From the NCBI GenBank assembly GCA_905233585.1, contig CAJOFD010000002.1, positions 1 through 64,000 on the forward strand: a stretch of DNA of 64,000 nucleotides, in the 5' to 3' direction. The number at the start of each line of letters is the position of its first letter. Within the stretch, counting starts at the first letter, position 1. The translations under genes were made by a program, and so were the position numbers. The notes under the pieces were generated by a model. It was not told the DNA's origin. It saw only the letters and a list, made by a program, of their open reading frames with translations, and did not search any database. This DNA is from an uncultured Bacteroidales bacterium. GTDB lineage: Bacteria > Bacteroidota > Bacteroidia > Bacteroidales > WCHB1-69. Below are positions 18,179-27,500 of this stretch, piece by piece.

Positions 18179-20530
18179 ATGAAAAAAGGTATATGTTTTC
18201 TACTTACGTTCTGTATGTGTTGTAATATATTTGCTACAACCTATTTTGTTTCTTCTAGTGGAAATAATAATAATGATGGTCTTTCTTGGACTACAGCAAA
18301 ACAAACTATTCAAGCTGCAATAAATATTGCAAGTGTTGGGGATAGTGTTTTTGTCGCAGTAGGAAATTATGCTGGTTTTCAAGCTGTAAATGGTGTTCAT
18401 GTGTTTGGTGGATTTGTCGGAACAGAATTATACTTATATGAAAGACAAAGTCTTACTTATGGTTATTTGTCCAATGGATTATGTACAAAAATAGATCAAA
18501 CGCGTAACATGTATATAAATGGATATAAAGACATCAAAATATATGTTCCTTATTCCCAATCTATCAATACATGTATAGATGGTTTTGTGTTATCGGGGAG
18601 TAATCGTTCTTACTACTCTATTTGTTTAAGTGGTCATTGTAGCCTTAAAAATTGTTATATATCTGAAAATCCTACTGAACATTATGTAATTTTATTTACC
18701 AATACCAAGGGCAATAATTTTTCATTTGAAAATATTCAATTTGAAAAATGTAATGGTTATGCTTTATATGCTCAGAGTGTAGGGACATTGCAAGTGAGCA
18801 ATTGTATATTTAAGGATAATGAAAACAGGGCGATTATTGCTTCTCATGGTACAGACCCATCAGTTTCTACAACAATAGTTAATATCACAAATTGTTCGTT
18901 TATAAATAATAAAAACAATAGTTCTATTATATCATGTGCTACAGGTGTGATGAATATTACGAATAGTAGGATTATGAATAATATGATTTTAGGACAAGAA
19001 ACACCAAGATATACAACACGTCTTATCAATGTTTCTTCTCAAAGTATCTTAAGAATGAGAAATTGTTTACTGGTTAATAATTCTGTGAAAAACAATTATA
19101 CAACAAATAATAATAATGCAGGTGTATGTATTATTTTTGATACAAATGCTGCTAATCTTATACTACAGAATTGTACATTTGCAAATAATAAATTAGAGCA
19201 TGTTAATGCTAATACAAAACTTGCAGGTGTTGCCTACATAAATACAAATAATCTAACATATTATAATAATATATATTACGATACAACCAGTTGTTATCAT
19301 ACTGCTAATTATACTTTTTATAATGCGAGAAAGTTAAAAAGTTTTTCAGGGGTAGGCAATATTGTATTGGATACGCTAAACAATGGTCATGATAGTACAA
19401 AAAACTATGTGCGTTTTGTAAGACCTACTACTTTTGCAGGTGCCGCTACTAATGCTGCGGATTCCTTAGCTATTTTTCAGGCAGATTGGCATTTGTCGGC
19501 AGGCTCTGCCTGTATAGATGCCGGCTACCCCTACTATAATACACTTACTTATCAAGATTCTACAGATTTGGACGGTAATCATCGTGTGTCGGGAGGTCGG
19601 GTGGATATGGGTGCCTACGAGTATCCGCAGGCAGATGCACCCCAGCAAATAGTTTGGAATCAAAATTTGCAAGGGCATCTCAGCGAGGGCTGGTTGCTTA
19701 GCGAGGCAAGTGCTACAAGCGGTCTGCCTTTGTCATACACGAGCAGCAATCCGGGAGTGGCTACCATATCGGGGGATACTTTTGTATTTCATGCCGTTGG
19801 CAAAACCACCATCACCGCCACACAATGGGGCGATAGCGTGTATATGCCCGCAACCCCCTTGGCTAAACTGCTCACTGTCTATGGAGATACTATTTTTGAG
19901 CAAGATACGGTAAAATATTACGATACCGTTTGGCATAACGATACAATATGGCATCATGATACCATTCGCACGCAAATAAACGATACCGTTTGGTACAATG
20001 ATACGATAAGAACACAAGTATATGACACCTTGTGGCACAACGATACCTTGTGGGTGAACGATACCTTGTGGTATAAGGATACGCTGTGGTATCATGATAC
20101 GACAAGAACACATATATACGATACCATTTGGCACAATGACACGACATGGTACAACGATACTATTCGTACGTATATAAACGACACGCTTTGGCATAATGAT
20201 ACCCTATGGACCCGTTTGTATGATACGATACCGATATACGATACCGTTACTATTTATGTGTATGATACGATAACGGTGTATGATACTGTTCGTGTAAATA
20301 TACAGGATATAGATATTTCCGTAGTGCCGTGGCAAATAACGCAAGACGGGGAGAGCATTTATGTCAGCGGAGCCGAAGGCGAATCGGTGAGGGTTTACGA
20401 TGTAACGGGTCGCTGTCTGCATGTGGAGGAAAGGGCGGTAGGCATATTGCGTTTCCGCATGTATGCATCAGGGGTTTATCTGGTGCAAATAGGCAACAAT
20501 CCCGCCCAAAAGGTGGTGCTGACAAGATGA
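18179..20530 (+). CDS. Secreted beta-helix protein with Asp-Thr repeat stalk and T9SS type A domain
   Basis: The product (783 aa) has a signal peptide (residues 1-19), then a right-handed parallel beta-helix (about 25-475) of the type seen in polysaccharide-binding or -cleaving surface proteins. A BIG2-like Ig segment follows (about 490-570: SYTSSNPGVATISG). Residues about 574-707 are a repetitive stalk of 6- and 8-residue units based on DT-[IVL]-W-[HY]-N. The last ~75 residues form the type A sorting domain (VRVYDVTGRCLHVEE, then GVYLVQIGN). No catalytic residues can be assigned, so it may be adhesive. It lies inside the DUF2589 gene group, which is otherwise cytoplasmic. Confidence 0.8.
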   Translation: MKKGICFLLTFCMCCNIFATTYFVSSSGNNNNDGLSWTTAKQTIQAAINIASVGDSVFVAVGNYAGFQAVNGVHVFGGFVGTELYLYERQSLTYGYLSNGLCTKIDQTRNMYINGYKDIKIYVPYSQSINTCIDGFVLSGSNRSYYSICLSGHCSLKNCYISENPTEHYVILFTNTKGNNFSFENIQFEKCNGYALYAQSVGTLQVSNCIFKDNENRAIIASHGTDPSVSTTIVNITNCSFINNKNNSSIISCATGVMNITNSRIMNNMILGQETPRYTTRLINVSSQSILRMRNCLLVNNSVKNNYTTNNNNAGVCIIFDTNAANLILQNCTFANNKLEHVNANTKLAGVAYINTNNLTYYNNIYYDTTSCYHTANYTFYNARKLKSFSGVGNIVLDTLNNGHDSTKNYVRFVRPTTFAGAATNAADSLAIFQADWHLSAGSACIDAGYPYYNTLTYQDSTDLDGNHRVSGGRVDMGAYEYPQADAPQQIVWNQNLQGHLSEGWLLSEASATSGLPLSYTSSNPGVATISGDTFVFHAVGKTTITATQWGDSVYMPATPLAKLLTVYGDTIFEQDTVKYYDTVWHNDTIWHHDTIRTQINDTVWYNDTIRTQVYDTLWHNDTLWVNDTLWYKDTLWYHDTTRTHIYDTIWHNDTTWYNDTIRTYINDTLWHNDTLWTRLYDTIPIYDTVTIYVYDTITVYDTVRVNIQDIDISVVPWQITQDGESIYVSGAEGESVRVYDVTGRCLHVEERAVGILRFRMYASGVYLVQIGNNPAQKVVLTR
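19897..20300 (+). repeat. Tandem 18/24-nt repeats encoding Asp-Thr stalk
   Basis: About nineteen imperfect units, each beginning GATAC(C/G/A) and coding DT-x-W-x-N (18 nt) or DT-x-R-T-x-x-x (24 nt), lie head to tail in frame. Variation is mostly at third positions, so the protein repeat is kept while the DNA has diverged. Unit number could change by recombination without breaking the frame. Confidence 0.8.
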
Positions 20531-20598
20531 TACAACTCAGATACATTTAGAACAGAAGGAATTTATAAATAGAGAAAAAAACAAAAATCAAACAATAA

Positions 20599-21351
20599 AT
20601 GATTTCATTGGAAAATTATCTTAACGGATTGGTGTCAAGCATAGCAGAAGGCAGAGCCTCAGCCGATGCCCTTTCCGCCAGAATAGCCGAAGCGTACAAG
20701 AATGATGAGTTGTTGCGGAATTTTTCTGTTCCCCGAATGAAAATCGGGAACATCAATATGTCCGTTCCAGTGGCTTTTGCAGGCGAAAATACAGGTGCAA
20801 CGACAACATTAAGTCTTATCAAACAACTTGATTTTAATGCTATAGTAGAAACACTCACTTCAACTATTTGTGAGTGCTATTTTTTAACACAGAGAATGCT
20901 GTCTGCCAATAATGGCAATGACAATGAGCGTCTTGACCGTTCATTGCAATATGTTTTGCAAATAGCGGTGAATCAATTGTACAATGAGTTGTTTCAATTG
21001 GGCGACCCCTTAGACCCGACTGATGCCGATACTGCCTTGCAGACTAAAGCAGAAGAAATCTGCAATGCATTTTATGACAATTTGCCTTCCAATGAACCTG
21101 TATTCGCTACCGCTATTGACTTGGGTAATGAGGCGGCACTCTATCGTGTAAAATATGACTTGGAACGTCTTTTTATTCTTCAAAGTGTGTCCAATCAAGG
21201 TATTATGCTTAAAGCAACGGCACAGGAACTGAGTGAGGTAAACAGTGATGCTATTTTCCATATAGACATTGTCATGAAAGAAGACGGTATGCAATGGGCA
21301 TTTTCTCGGGACAATGAAGGTAATATCAACGCAAATTTAGTGCCTGAATAG
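20599..21351 (+). CDS. Uncharacterised protein, presumed partner of DUF2589
   Basis: The product (250 aa) is cytoplasmic (no signal peptide or hydrophobic segment). The N-terminus is amphipathic helical (MISLENYLNGLVSSIAEGR), followed by FSVPRMKIGNINMSVPVAF, which I recall as typical of proteins encoded beside DUF2589. A mostly helical middle (about 75-210) leads to a C-terminal beta segment (AIFHIDIVMKEDGMQWAFS). It shares a general plan with the DUF2589 protein upstream: helix, short beta segment, then a closing beta region. The next gene starts 4 bp after its stop, indicating an operon. Function is unknown. A structure-based comparison would be needed to place it. Confidence 0.55.
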   Translation: MISLENYLNGLVSSIAEGRASADALSARIAEAYKNDELLRNFSVPRMKIGNINMSVPVAFAGENTGATTTLSLIKQLDFNAIVETLTSTICECYFLTQRMLSANNGNDNERLDRSLQYVLQIAVNQLYNELFQLGDPLDPTDADTALQTKAEEICNAFYDNLPSNEPVFATAIDLGNEAALYRVKYDLERLFILQSVSNQGIMLKATAQELSEVNSDAIFHIDIVMKEDGMQWAFSRDNEGNINANLVPE

Positions 21352-21355
21352 TCTT

Positions 21356-21901
21356 ATGAAAGGTTCTACATTGGATATTGTTCAAGGCTTGTTTGACAAG
21401 TTGCAGCAGGTACCTGACAGGGTTTCCGCTTTTGAACGTCGCGATGGAAACTCGGCAATGCTTTGGCTGCAATGGTTGTCCGAATCAGAAAAAATGCTCA
21501 AAGACCATGGCTTTGCCGAATGTGCAGCCTTGGCGGGCATAAGGGCAGATGTGTTGGTGCAATTGTCAGAAAAACAAGTGCGGAAAGAGAAACTGATAGC
21601 GGTGCTTAAAACCGTGAATGCGGCTCAAGCGGTATTGTTGGAAAAATACAATACCTTGTCGGAAAAGGTTGAAAATGTGCGTACATTTCTCAGGCAGGTA
21701 CTTATGCAGATAAACGATGCCGGTATGCTGGAATATGATGACAATACGGATTTTACCTCTTTTGTCAATTTCTTGTTTCAACAAATGAACAGCAATGCAC
21801 AATTGTCGGGGAGTATTCATAATGCTGTTGCCACGCTCGGCAAAAACGATGTGTTAAGACTTATTGCCGAAACGCTGACACAAATAAAATCAGAAATATA
21901 A
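21356..21901 (+). CDS. Uncharacterised helical protein in the DUF2589 gene group
   Basis: The product (181 aa) is predicted to be almost wholly helical and cytoplasmic, with Leu/Ala/Glu/Lys-rich stretches (for example residues 70-120) that could form a coiled coil. No known domain is recognised. It starts 4 bp after the 250-residue partner gene and ends before a strong terminator, so the two are one transcript. Conserved position with the partner is the only clue to a shared role. Lack of cysteine-pairs or catalytic motifs argues for a structural or binding protein. Confidence 0.5.
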   Translation: MKGSTLDIVQGLFDKLQQVPDRVSAFERRDGNSAMLWLQWLSESEKMLKDHGFAECAALAGIRADVLVQLSEKQVRKEKLIAVLKTVNAAQAVLLEKYNTLSEKVENVRTFLRQVLMQINDAGMLEYDDNTDFTSFVNFLFQQMNSNAQLSGSIHNAVATLGKNDVLRLIAETLTQIKSEI

Positions 21902-21934
21902 ATATAATTTCTTCATTGAAAACTAACAATTTAT

Positions 21935-21960
21935 AGAGCCGATGTATTTCGGCTCTTTTT
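21935..21960 (+). terminator. Terminator closing the DUF2589 gene group
   Basis: An 8-bp stem AGAGCCGA / TCGGCTCT (21935-21942 and 21949-21956) runs into five T, 34 bp after the stop. Confidence 0.8.
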
Positions 21961-22074
21961 GTCGGTAGTATTCCCAAAAGTGTATAAAGATAATATTTGC
22001 AAATATATATTGGTTTGTGAATTAAAAAAATATATAATTTTTCTTAAAAACGGTATTGATATAGTTTTTTTTGC

Positions 22075-22082
22075 TACCTTTG
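22075..22082 (+). promoter_or_regulatory. -7 box for the aminotransferase gene
   Basis: TACCTTTG matches the consensus and lies 23 bp before the ATG at 22106. It falls inside a longer open frame that starts at 21959, which is why the downstream ATG is chosen. Confidence 0.65.
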
Positions 22083-22105
22083 GAGAAATTAAAAAAATAT
22101 ATATT

Positions 22106-23419
22106 ATGATAGATACACCAATTCCGTATGATATTGTAAAAGAGAAAATTAAAGAAAGCGGTTTGCCAAATATCGGAAAGGCTTCCATTCGTGAAGTGAA
22201 AAGATTGATTAATGAAATTGAAAAAGCGAGTGGGCAAAAATTTGTTCGTATGGAGATGGGCATACCGGGTTTGCCTGCCGTGCAAGTAGGCGTAGATGCT
22301 CAAATAGAAGCCTTAAAAAATGGCGTTGCTGCTATTTATCCTGATATAGAGGGTATTCCGGAATTAAAGTCAGAAATGGCACGTTTTTGTAAGAATTTTT
22401 TGGATATTGATGTTCCTGCTTCAAGTTGTGTGCCGACAGTGGGTTCCATGCAGGCTGGTTTCGCTGTTTTTATGACATTTAAACATCTCCACAAGGAAAA
22501 AGACACGACTTTGTTTATAGACCCCGGTTTTCCTGTTCAAAAACAACAGCATAGAATAATGGGAGCCAAATATGAAACTTTTGATGTGTATGAATATCGT
22601 GGCGAAAAGTTGCGTGATAAATTGGAATCGTATTTGAAAAAAGGAAATATACATTCTATTGTTTATTCAAATCCCAACAACCCGTCTTGGATTTGTTTTA
22701 CCGAAAACGAGTTGCGGATCATTGCGGATTTGGCCAACAAATATGATGTTGTTGTCATAGAAGATTTGGCTTATTTCGGCATGGATTTCCGTAAGAATAT
22801 CTCTACTCCGGGACAAGCTCCCTATCAATCTACTGTTGCAAAATATACTGATAATTATGTCTTGTTTATTTCAAGTTCCAAGGCATTCAGTTATGCAGGG
22901 GAAAGATTGGCAGTAATGGTTATTTCCGATAAATTGTTCAAGGGACATTTCCCTAATTTGAAAGAAAATTTCGGCACGGATTCTTTAGGTCATGCTATTG
23001 TTTATGGGTCTGTTTATGCTTTAACATCAGGTACTGCACATTCAGCCCAATATGCTATGGCTGCTATTTTGAAGGCTTGCAACGATGGTACATATAATTT
23101 TATCGAGGTTATAAAAGAATATGAAAGAAAAGCCCATGAAATGAAACAAATGTTTACAGACAATGGTTTTGAGGTAGTTTACGATAAAGATGAAGACAAT
23201 CTGTTGGCCGATGGTTTTTATTTTACAATTGGTTATCCAGGTTTTACAGGTGATGAATTGTTGGAAGAATTGTTGTATTATGGCATTAGTGCCATTTCAT
23301 TGTCTATTACAGGCAGTCAAAGACAAGGTTTGAGAGCGTGTGTTTCTTTGGTAAACAGAAATCAGTTCCCTGATTTGAAAGTTCGCCTGGAAAAATTCAA
23401 GGAAAATCATAAACATTAA
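22106..23419 (+). CDS. Class I/II pyridoxal-phosphate aminotransferase
   Basis: The product (437 aa) is a fold-type I aminotransferase. SSSKAFSYAGER (the PLP-binding Lys and following Arg region), SNPNNPSW (the NPNNP-like motif) and VVVIEDLAYFGMD (the PLP-contacting Asp and Tyr) are all in place. The N-terminal MGIPGLPAVQVG segment matches a subgroup in Bacteroidota whose substrate is unsettled. An upstream ATG at 21959 in the same frame would add 49 residues, but the promoter box lies within that extension. The mscS-like gene follows after 22 bp, so cotranscription is likely. The amino-acid substrate cannot be read from sequence. Confidence 0.88.
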   Translation: MIDTPIPYDIVKEKIKESGLPNIGKASIREVKRLINEIEKASGQKFVRMEMGIPGLPAVQVGVDAQIEALKNGVAAIYPDIEGIPELKSEMARFCKNFLDIDVPASSCVPTVGSMQAGFAVFMTFKHLHKEKDTTLFIDPGFPVQKQQHRIMGAKYETFDVYEYRGEKLRDKLESYLKKGNIHSIVYSNPNNPSWICFTENELRIIADLANKYDVVVIEDLAYFGMDFRKNISTPGQAPYQSTVAKYTDNYVLFISSSKAFSYAGERLAVMVISDKLFKGHFPNLKENFGTDSLGHAIVYGSVYALTSGTAHSAQYAMAAILKACNDGTYNFIEVIKEYERKAHEMKQMFTDNGFEVVYDKDEDNLLADGFYFTIGYPGFTGDELLEELLYYGISAISLSITGSQRQGLRACVSLVNRNQFPDLKVRLEKFKENHKH

Positions 23420-23441
23420 ATATTATAAATATTAATTAGGT

Positions 23442-24269
23442 ATGGAACATTTCATAGTAGAAGCAAAGGAGTTTATATTCGGTATTTTATTTAAGAATAT
23501 TCCAGCAATTTTAATTGCTATAGTTGTTCTGTTTGTCGGGTGGAAAATTATCAAATGGGCAGTAAAACTTATAAACAAAGTAATGGAGAAGAGAAATTTA
23601 GAGGCTTCTTTGCTGAATTTCTTGTCTTCATTGGTCGATGTTGCTCTTAAAACCCTGCTCATTGTTACAGTCATTAGTATTGTTGGTATTCCAGTAACTT
23701 CTTTTGTTGCGATTTTAGGTGCAGCAGGTTTGGCTGTAGGTATGGCTTTACAGGGTACTTTGCAAAATTTTGCAGGGGGAGTTATCATTCTATTATTAAA
23801 ACCTTACAAAGTAGGGGATTTTATAGAACAGGGTTCGTTTGCCGGAACAGTGCAAAAAATTCAGATATTCAATACTATACTTTCAACATTGGATAATAAG
23901 ATAATTATTATTCCCAATACACAATTGGCGACCTCTTCATTAATCAATTATACAAAATCAGAAATTCGCCGTGTGGAAATAAAAATAGGTATAGCTTATG
24001 GTGAAGATATCAACAAAGCACGTGCAGCATTGTTGGAATTGCCCGCTTCATCGGATAAAATATTGTATAGCCCTGAGGCTCCGGAGGATCCGACTGTTGT
24101 TGTAACCGATTTGGCTGAATCTTCTATCAATTTGTTATTGAGAGTATGGGTAAAAACTGCAGATTATTGGACTGTGGACTTTGCTTTTAAACAAGCCGCA
24201 TACGAAAAGTTTAATGAAAAACACATTGAGATACCTTTTAATCAATTGCAGGTACATATTAACCAATAA
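23442..24269 (+). CDS. MscS family small-conductance mechanosensitive channel
   Basis: The product (275 aa) has three N-terminal membrane segments. The third is the Gly/Ala-rich pore helix (AILGAAGLAVGMALQGTLQN), followed by the conserved GGVIILLLKPYKVGDFIE that begins the cytoplasmic beta domain. An alpha/beta cage domain completes the chain. MscS channels open under membrane tension and release solutes on osmotic downshock. The length matches E. coli MscS (286 aa). It is the second gene of a two-gene unit and is followed by a terminator. Confidence 0.92.
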   Translation: MEHFIVEAKEFIFGILFKNIPAILIAIVVLFVGWKIIKWAVKLINKVMEKRNLEASLLNFLSSLVDVALKTLLIVTVISIVGIPVTSFVAILGAAGLAVGMALQGTLQNFAGGVIILLLKPYKVGDFIEQGSFAGTVQKIQIFNTILSTLDNKIIIIPNTQLATSSLINYTKSEIRRVEIKIGIAYGEDINKARAALLELPASSDKILYSPEAPEDPTVVVTDLAESSINLLLRVWVKTADYWTVDFAFKQAAYEKFNEKHIEIPFNQLQVHINQ

Positions 24270-24286
24270 AATAAAATGGACATTAT

Positions 24287-24323
24287 AAAAACGGGTATTG
24301 GATTACAATATCCGTTTTTTTTT
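24287..24323 (+). terminator. Terminator after the MscS gene
   Basis: AAAACGGGTATTG and its near-complement AATATCCGTTTT flank a short loop and are followed by a nine-base T run ending at 24323. Confidence 0.75.
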
Positions 24324-24548
24324 GTAAAGGGAAATAAAGGTGATTTTTTAGGTACAAAATATAGACAATCATCAGCCAAAGAAAATAACAACAAATTGTT
24401 GATAAAAAAATTGAATTGTAAAATTATTTAACTGTAAATCATATTTTTATTATTTTTTTGATGTTTTAGAGACAGAAAATATTATTTTGTATTGAAATTA
24501 TTGCTAATTTAGCACTTTGAAAATTATTAGGTAAAATAAAATAAAGAT

Positions 24549-27500
24549 ATGCTTAAAAGAGTACTTTTTACGCTTGTAACAGCGTTACTTATGGGAGAAA
24601 TCTCATATGCACAGAATTCTACCCTTAAGGGCAGGGTTACGGAAATGGACGGCAAAACACCGATAGAATCTGTAACAGTTCGTTTAATGCAGGATAATAA
24701 ATTGGTAACAGGTGCAGCAACCGACCAAAATGGGTATTATACCATTAAATTAATACCTGCAGGTAAATATGATTTGGTGGCAACGTCTGTCGGTTATGCC
24801 AAATGGACAAAAACCGGATTTGAAATCCGTGCCAATCAGATTAAAATTGAAGATATTAAAATGCAGTCAAGTTCTGCTGCTTTGACTGAAGTTGTTGTAA
24901 CGGCAACACAAGAGTTGTTTGACCCAAGTAACTCTGCCAGTCAACAAGTGGGAACAGCGGAAGACATTAAAAATACAGGTGGAAAATCTGTCTCTGACCT
25001 TTTGACTACAATGAGTGGTGTTACTGTCGGCTCTGGCGGGGGTATGAACGTCCGTGGTAATAGAGAGGACCAAACCGCTTATTATGTTGATGGTGTTAGA
25101 ACAAGTGTTGTGCCTAATGGTGCCATCGGTGAGTTCGCTTTTATTTCCGGTGCTCTCCCTGCAAAATATGGTGATGCAACTTCTATTGTAGAAATAGAAA
25201 CGAAAGGAACCCGTCAAGAATTTATGGGTAATGTTGAATTAGATGGAAGTATAGACGGATATAATAATTTCAAATTGCGTTTTGACGTTGTGGGACCTAT
25301 TGTAAAACGTAAAGATATAGTGAAACCCAATGCTCCATCAGGCTCATCAAAAGGAAATGATTTTATTTCTGTCGGTTTCTTGTTATCAGGTGAGGCTGCT
25401 TATAGTACAGGCGGTTCTGTTAGAGATGGTTTGTATGTTGCTTCCCAAGAAACAATAGATTATTTAAAAGCCAATCCTTTAAGAACAGTTGATGGTTCGA
25501 GTGTTTCTACCGCAAACAACTTGAATTATGTTACCATGTATGAAGAAGGCAATATCTTATCTTTGGCAAAAAAGAAAAGTCATCGGCTACAAAATTCCGA
25601 TGGATATTCTGCTGCTTTGCAAGGAAAGATAGACATCAGGTCAAAATCGGTGGATTTTATGATCAGCGGTAACTTACAAGGTGGCGATAGCAGATCGTTC
25701 TCTTTTAGCAATTCTTTGTTTAACTCCGAAAACAACGGACGTTCACAATCTTTGTTGTGGAATGTGAATGCAAGATTGACCCATAGAATCCATTTTAGCG
25801 ATTCTTCAAAAATACAAAACGCTTACTACAGATTACAAGGTTTTTATCAACAATCTGATGGTAGATCATTTAGCCATGTTCATAGAGACAGATTGTTTGA
25901 CTATGGGTATATAGGAAAATACGAACATACACTTTCCAAATATTATAAATCAGTACAAAACCAAGCGGTTCCTCGTTGGGATGGCTCAGGTGTTGATACT
26001 TTAGATGTTCCCTACGTTTTGGAAACCTATTATGTGTCAGATGTTAATTTTACACCAGGAACTTTAAATCCCGATTTGGCACAATATACTTTGGGAGCAT
26101 ACGAAAGAGCAGGCGGTTCGATGGTAGATGATGATGCTATTAGAACATATAAGGGCTTGTTGAATGGCGGTAGCCCTTCAGGTGCATACGGTTTGTTTAC
26201 TGCTCCGGGTGTTACCTATAACGGTTATGGAAAATCAAAAAGTAGCCGAATGGAATTTAAAGCCTTGGTTTCATTTGATATAAAAGGTCGTAATGGTAAT
26301 GACCATGCTGTAGAATTCGGATTTAATTACATTCAAACAATAGGCAGAAGTTATTCCGTTTCCCCAAGAGGTTTGTGGTCATTGATGAGAACTTATGCCA
26401 ATGCACATATAGAAGAATTGGATAGAACCAATCCTATTCCTAGATATGATGAAAACGGTATTTTCTTGGATACGGTTGATTTCAACAGATTGATAAGTTA
26501 TGAAGCACAAAAAACATTTGACAAAAATCTTCGTGCCAAATTGGGGGCTGCTGAAGATGAATGGATAGATGTTGATGCTTATGATCCGACAACATATTCA
26601 TTGGATATGTTCAGTCCTGAAGATTTGTTCAATCAAGGAAGCAATCTTGTTTCTTATTATGGATATGACTATTTAGGTAAAAAAGTAATCAACAAGGGTA
26701 TCACAATGAGTGATGTTAAAAATTGGTTTAACGAAAGCGACCCTGAAGCAAAAAGAGATTTTTCTATGATAGGGGCATCAAAACCAGTACGTATGGCTGC
26801 TTATATTCAAGACAGATTTGCAATCAAAACATTATATTTCAGTTTGGGTTTGCGTTTGGACGTTTTCGACCAAAACCAACCTTACGTAAAAGATATGTTC
26901 TTGTATAGAGATGCCTATACAGTAAAAGAAGCACAAAACAAAGGAATGCTTAGCGAGGCAACAATTCCCGACTTTATGAATCAAAGTGATGACTATTATG
27001 TATATGTAAAAGATGCAAGTGTAACTTCTGCATCTGATGTTGAGATCACCGCATTCAGAAAAGGAAATGTTTGGTATGATGCAAACGGTCAGGAAGTAAC
27101 AGATGCTGCCGAATTGGCTTCTTCAGCAGGTCAAACCAATTTGTTGCCATTGTTGAAGACATTGCCGGGAGACAAAGATGTTACTAAAGTAAATTATAGT
27201 GCTTTCGCAGATTATACACCTACATTCAAAAACGGTGGTATCACTTTATCTCCACGTTTGTCATTCTCATTTGTTGTAGGCGATAACTCATTGTTCTCTG
27301 CAAGTTACAATATTGTAACAACTTCACAACAACAAAGATTTAATCCATTATCTTATTTGTATTTTGAAAAATATGCAAGTAATTCAAGTACATTTTCAAA
27401 TCCTGGTTTGAAACCTGAACGCAGTGTAGATTATGAAATTGGATTCCAACAAGCATTATCAAAAACATTTGCATTAGAGGTTAGAGCATATTATAGTGAA

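Noticed and set aside
19733-20194. Minus-strand frame with repeated residues opposite the Asp-Thr stalk.
   Set aside because: It only mirrors the tandem repeats of the T9SS protein on the plus strand.
19897-20300. Possible CRISPR array because of regular repeats.
   Set aside because: The repeats are 18/24 nt with no unique spacers, vary by codon and are in frame within a protein; no cas gene is near.
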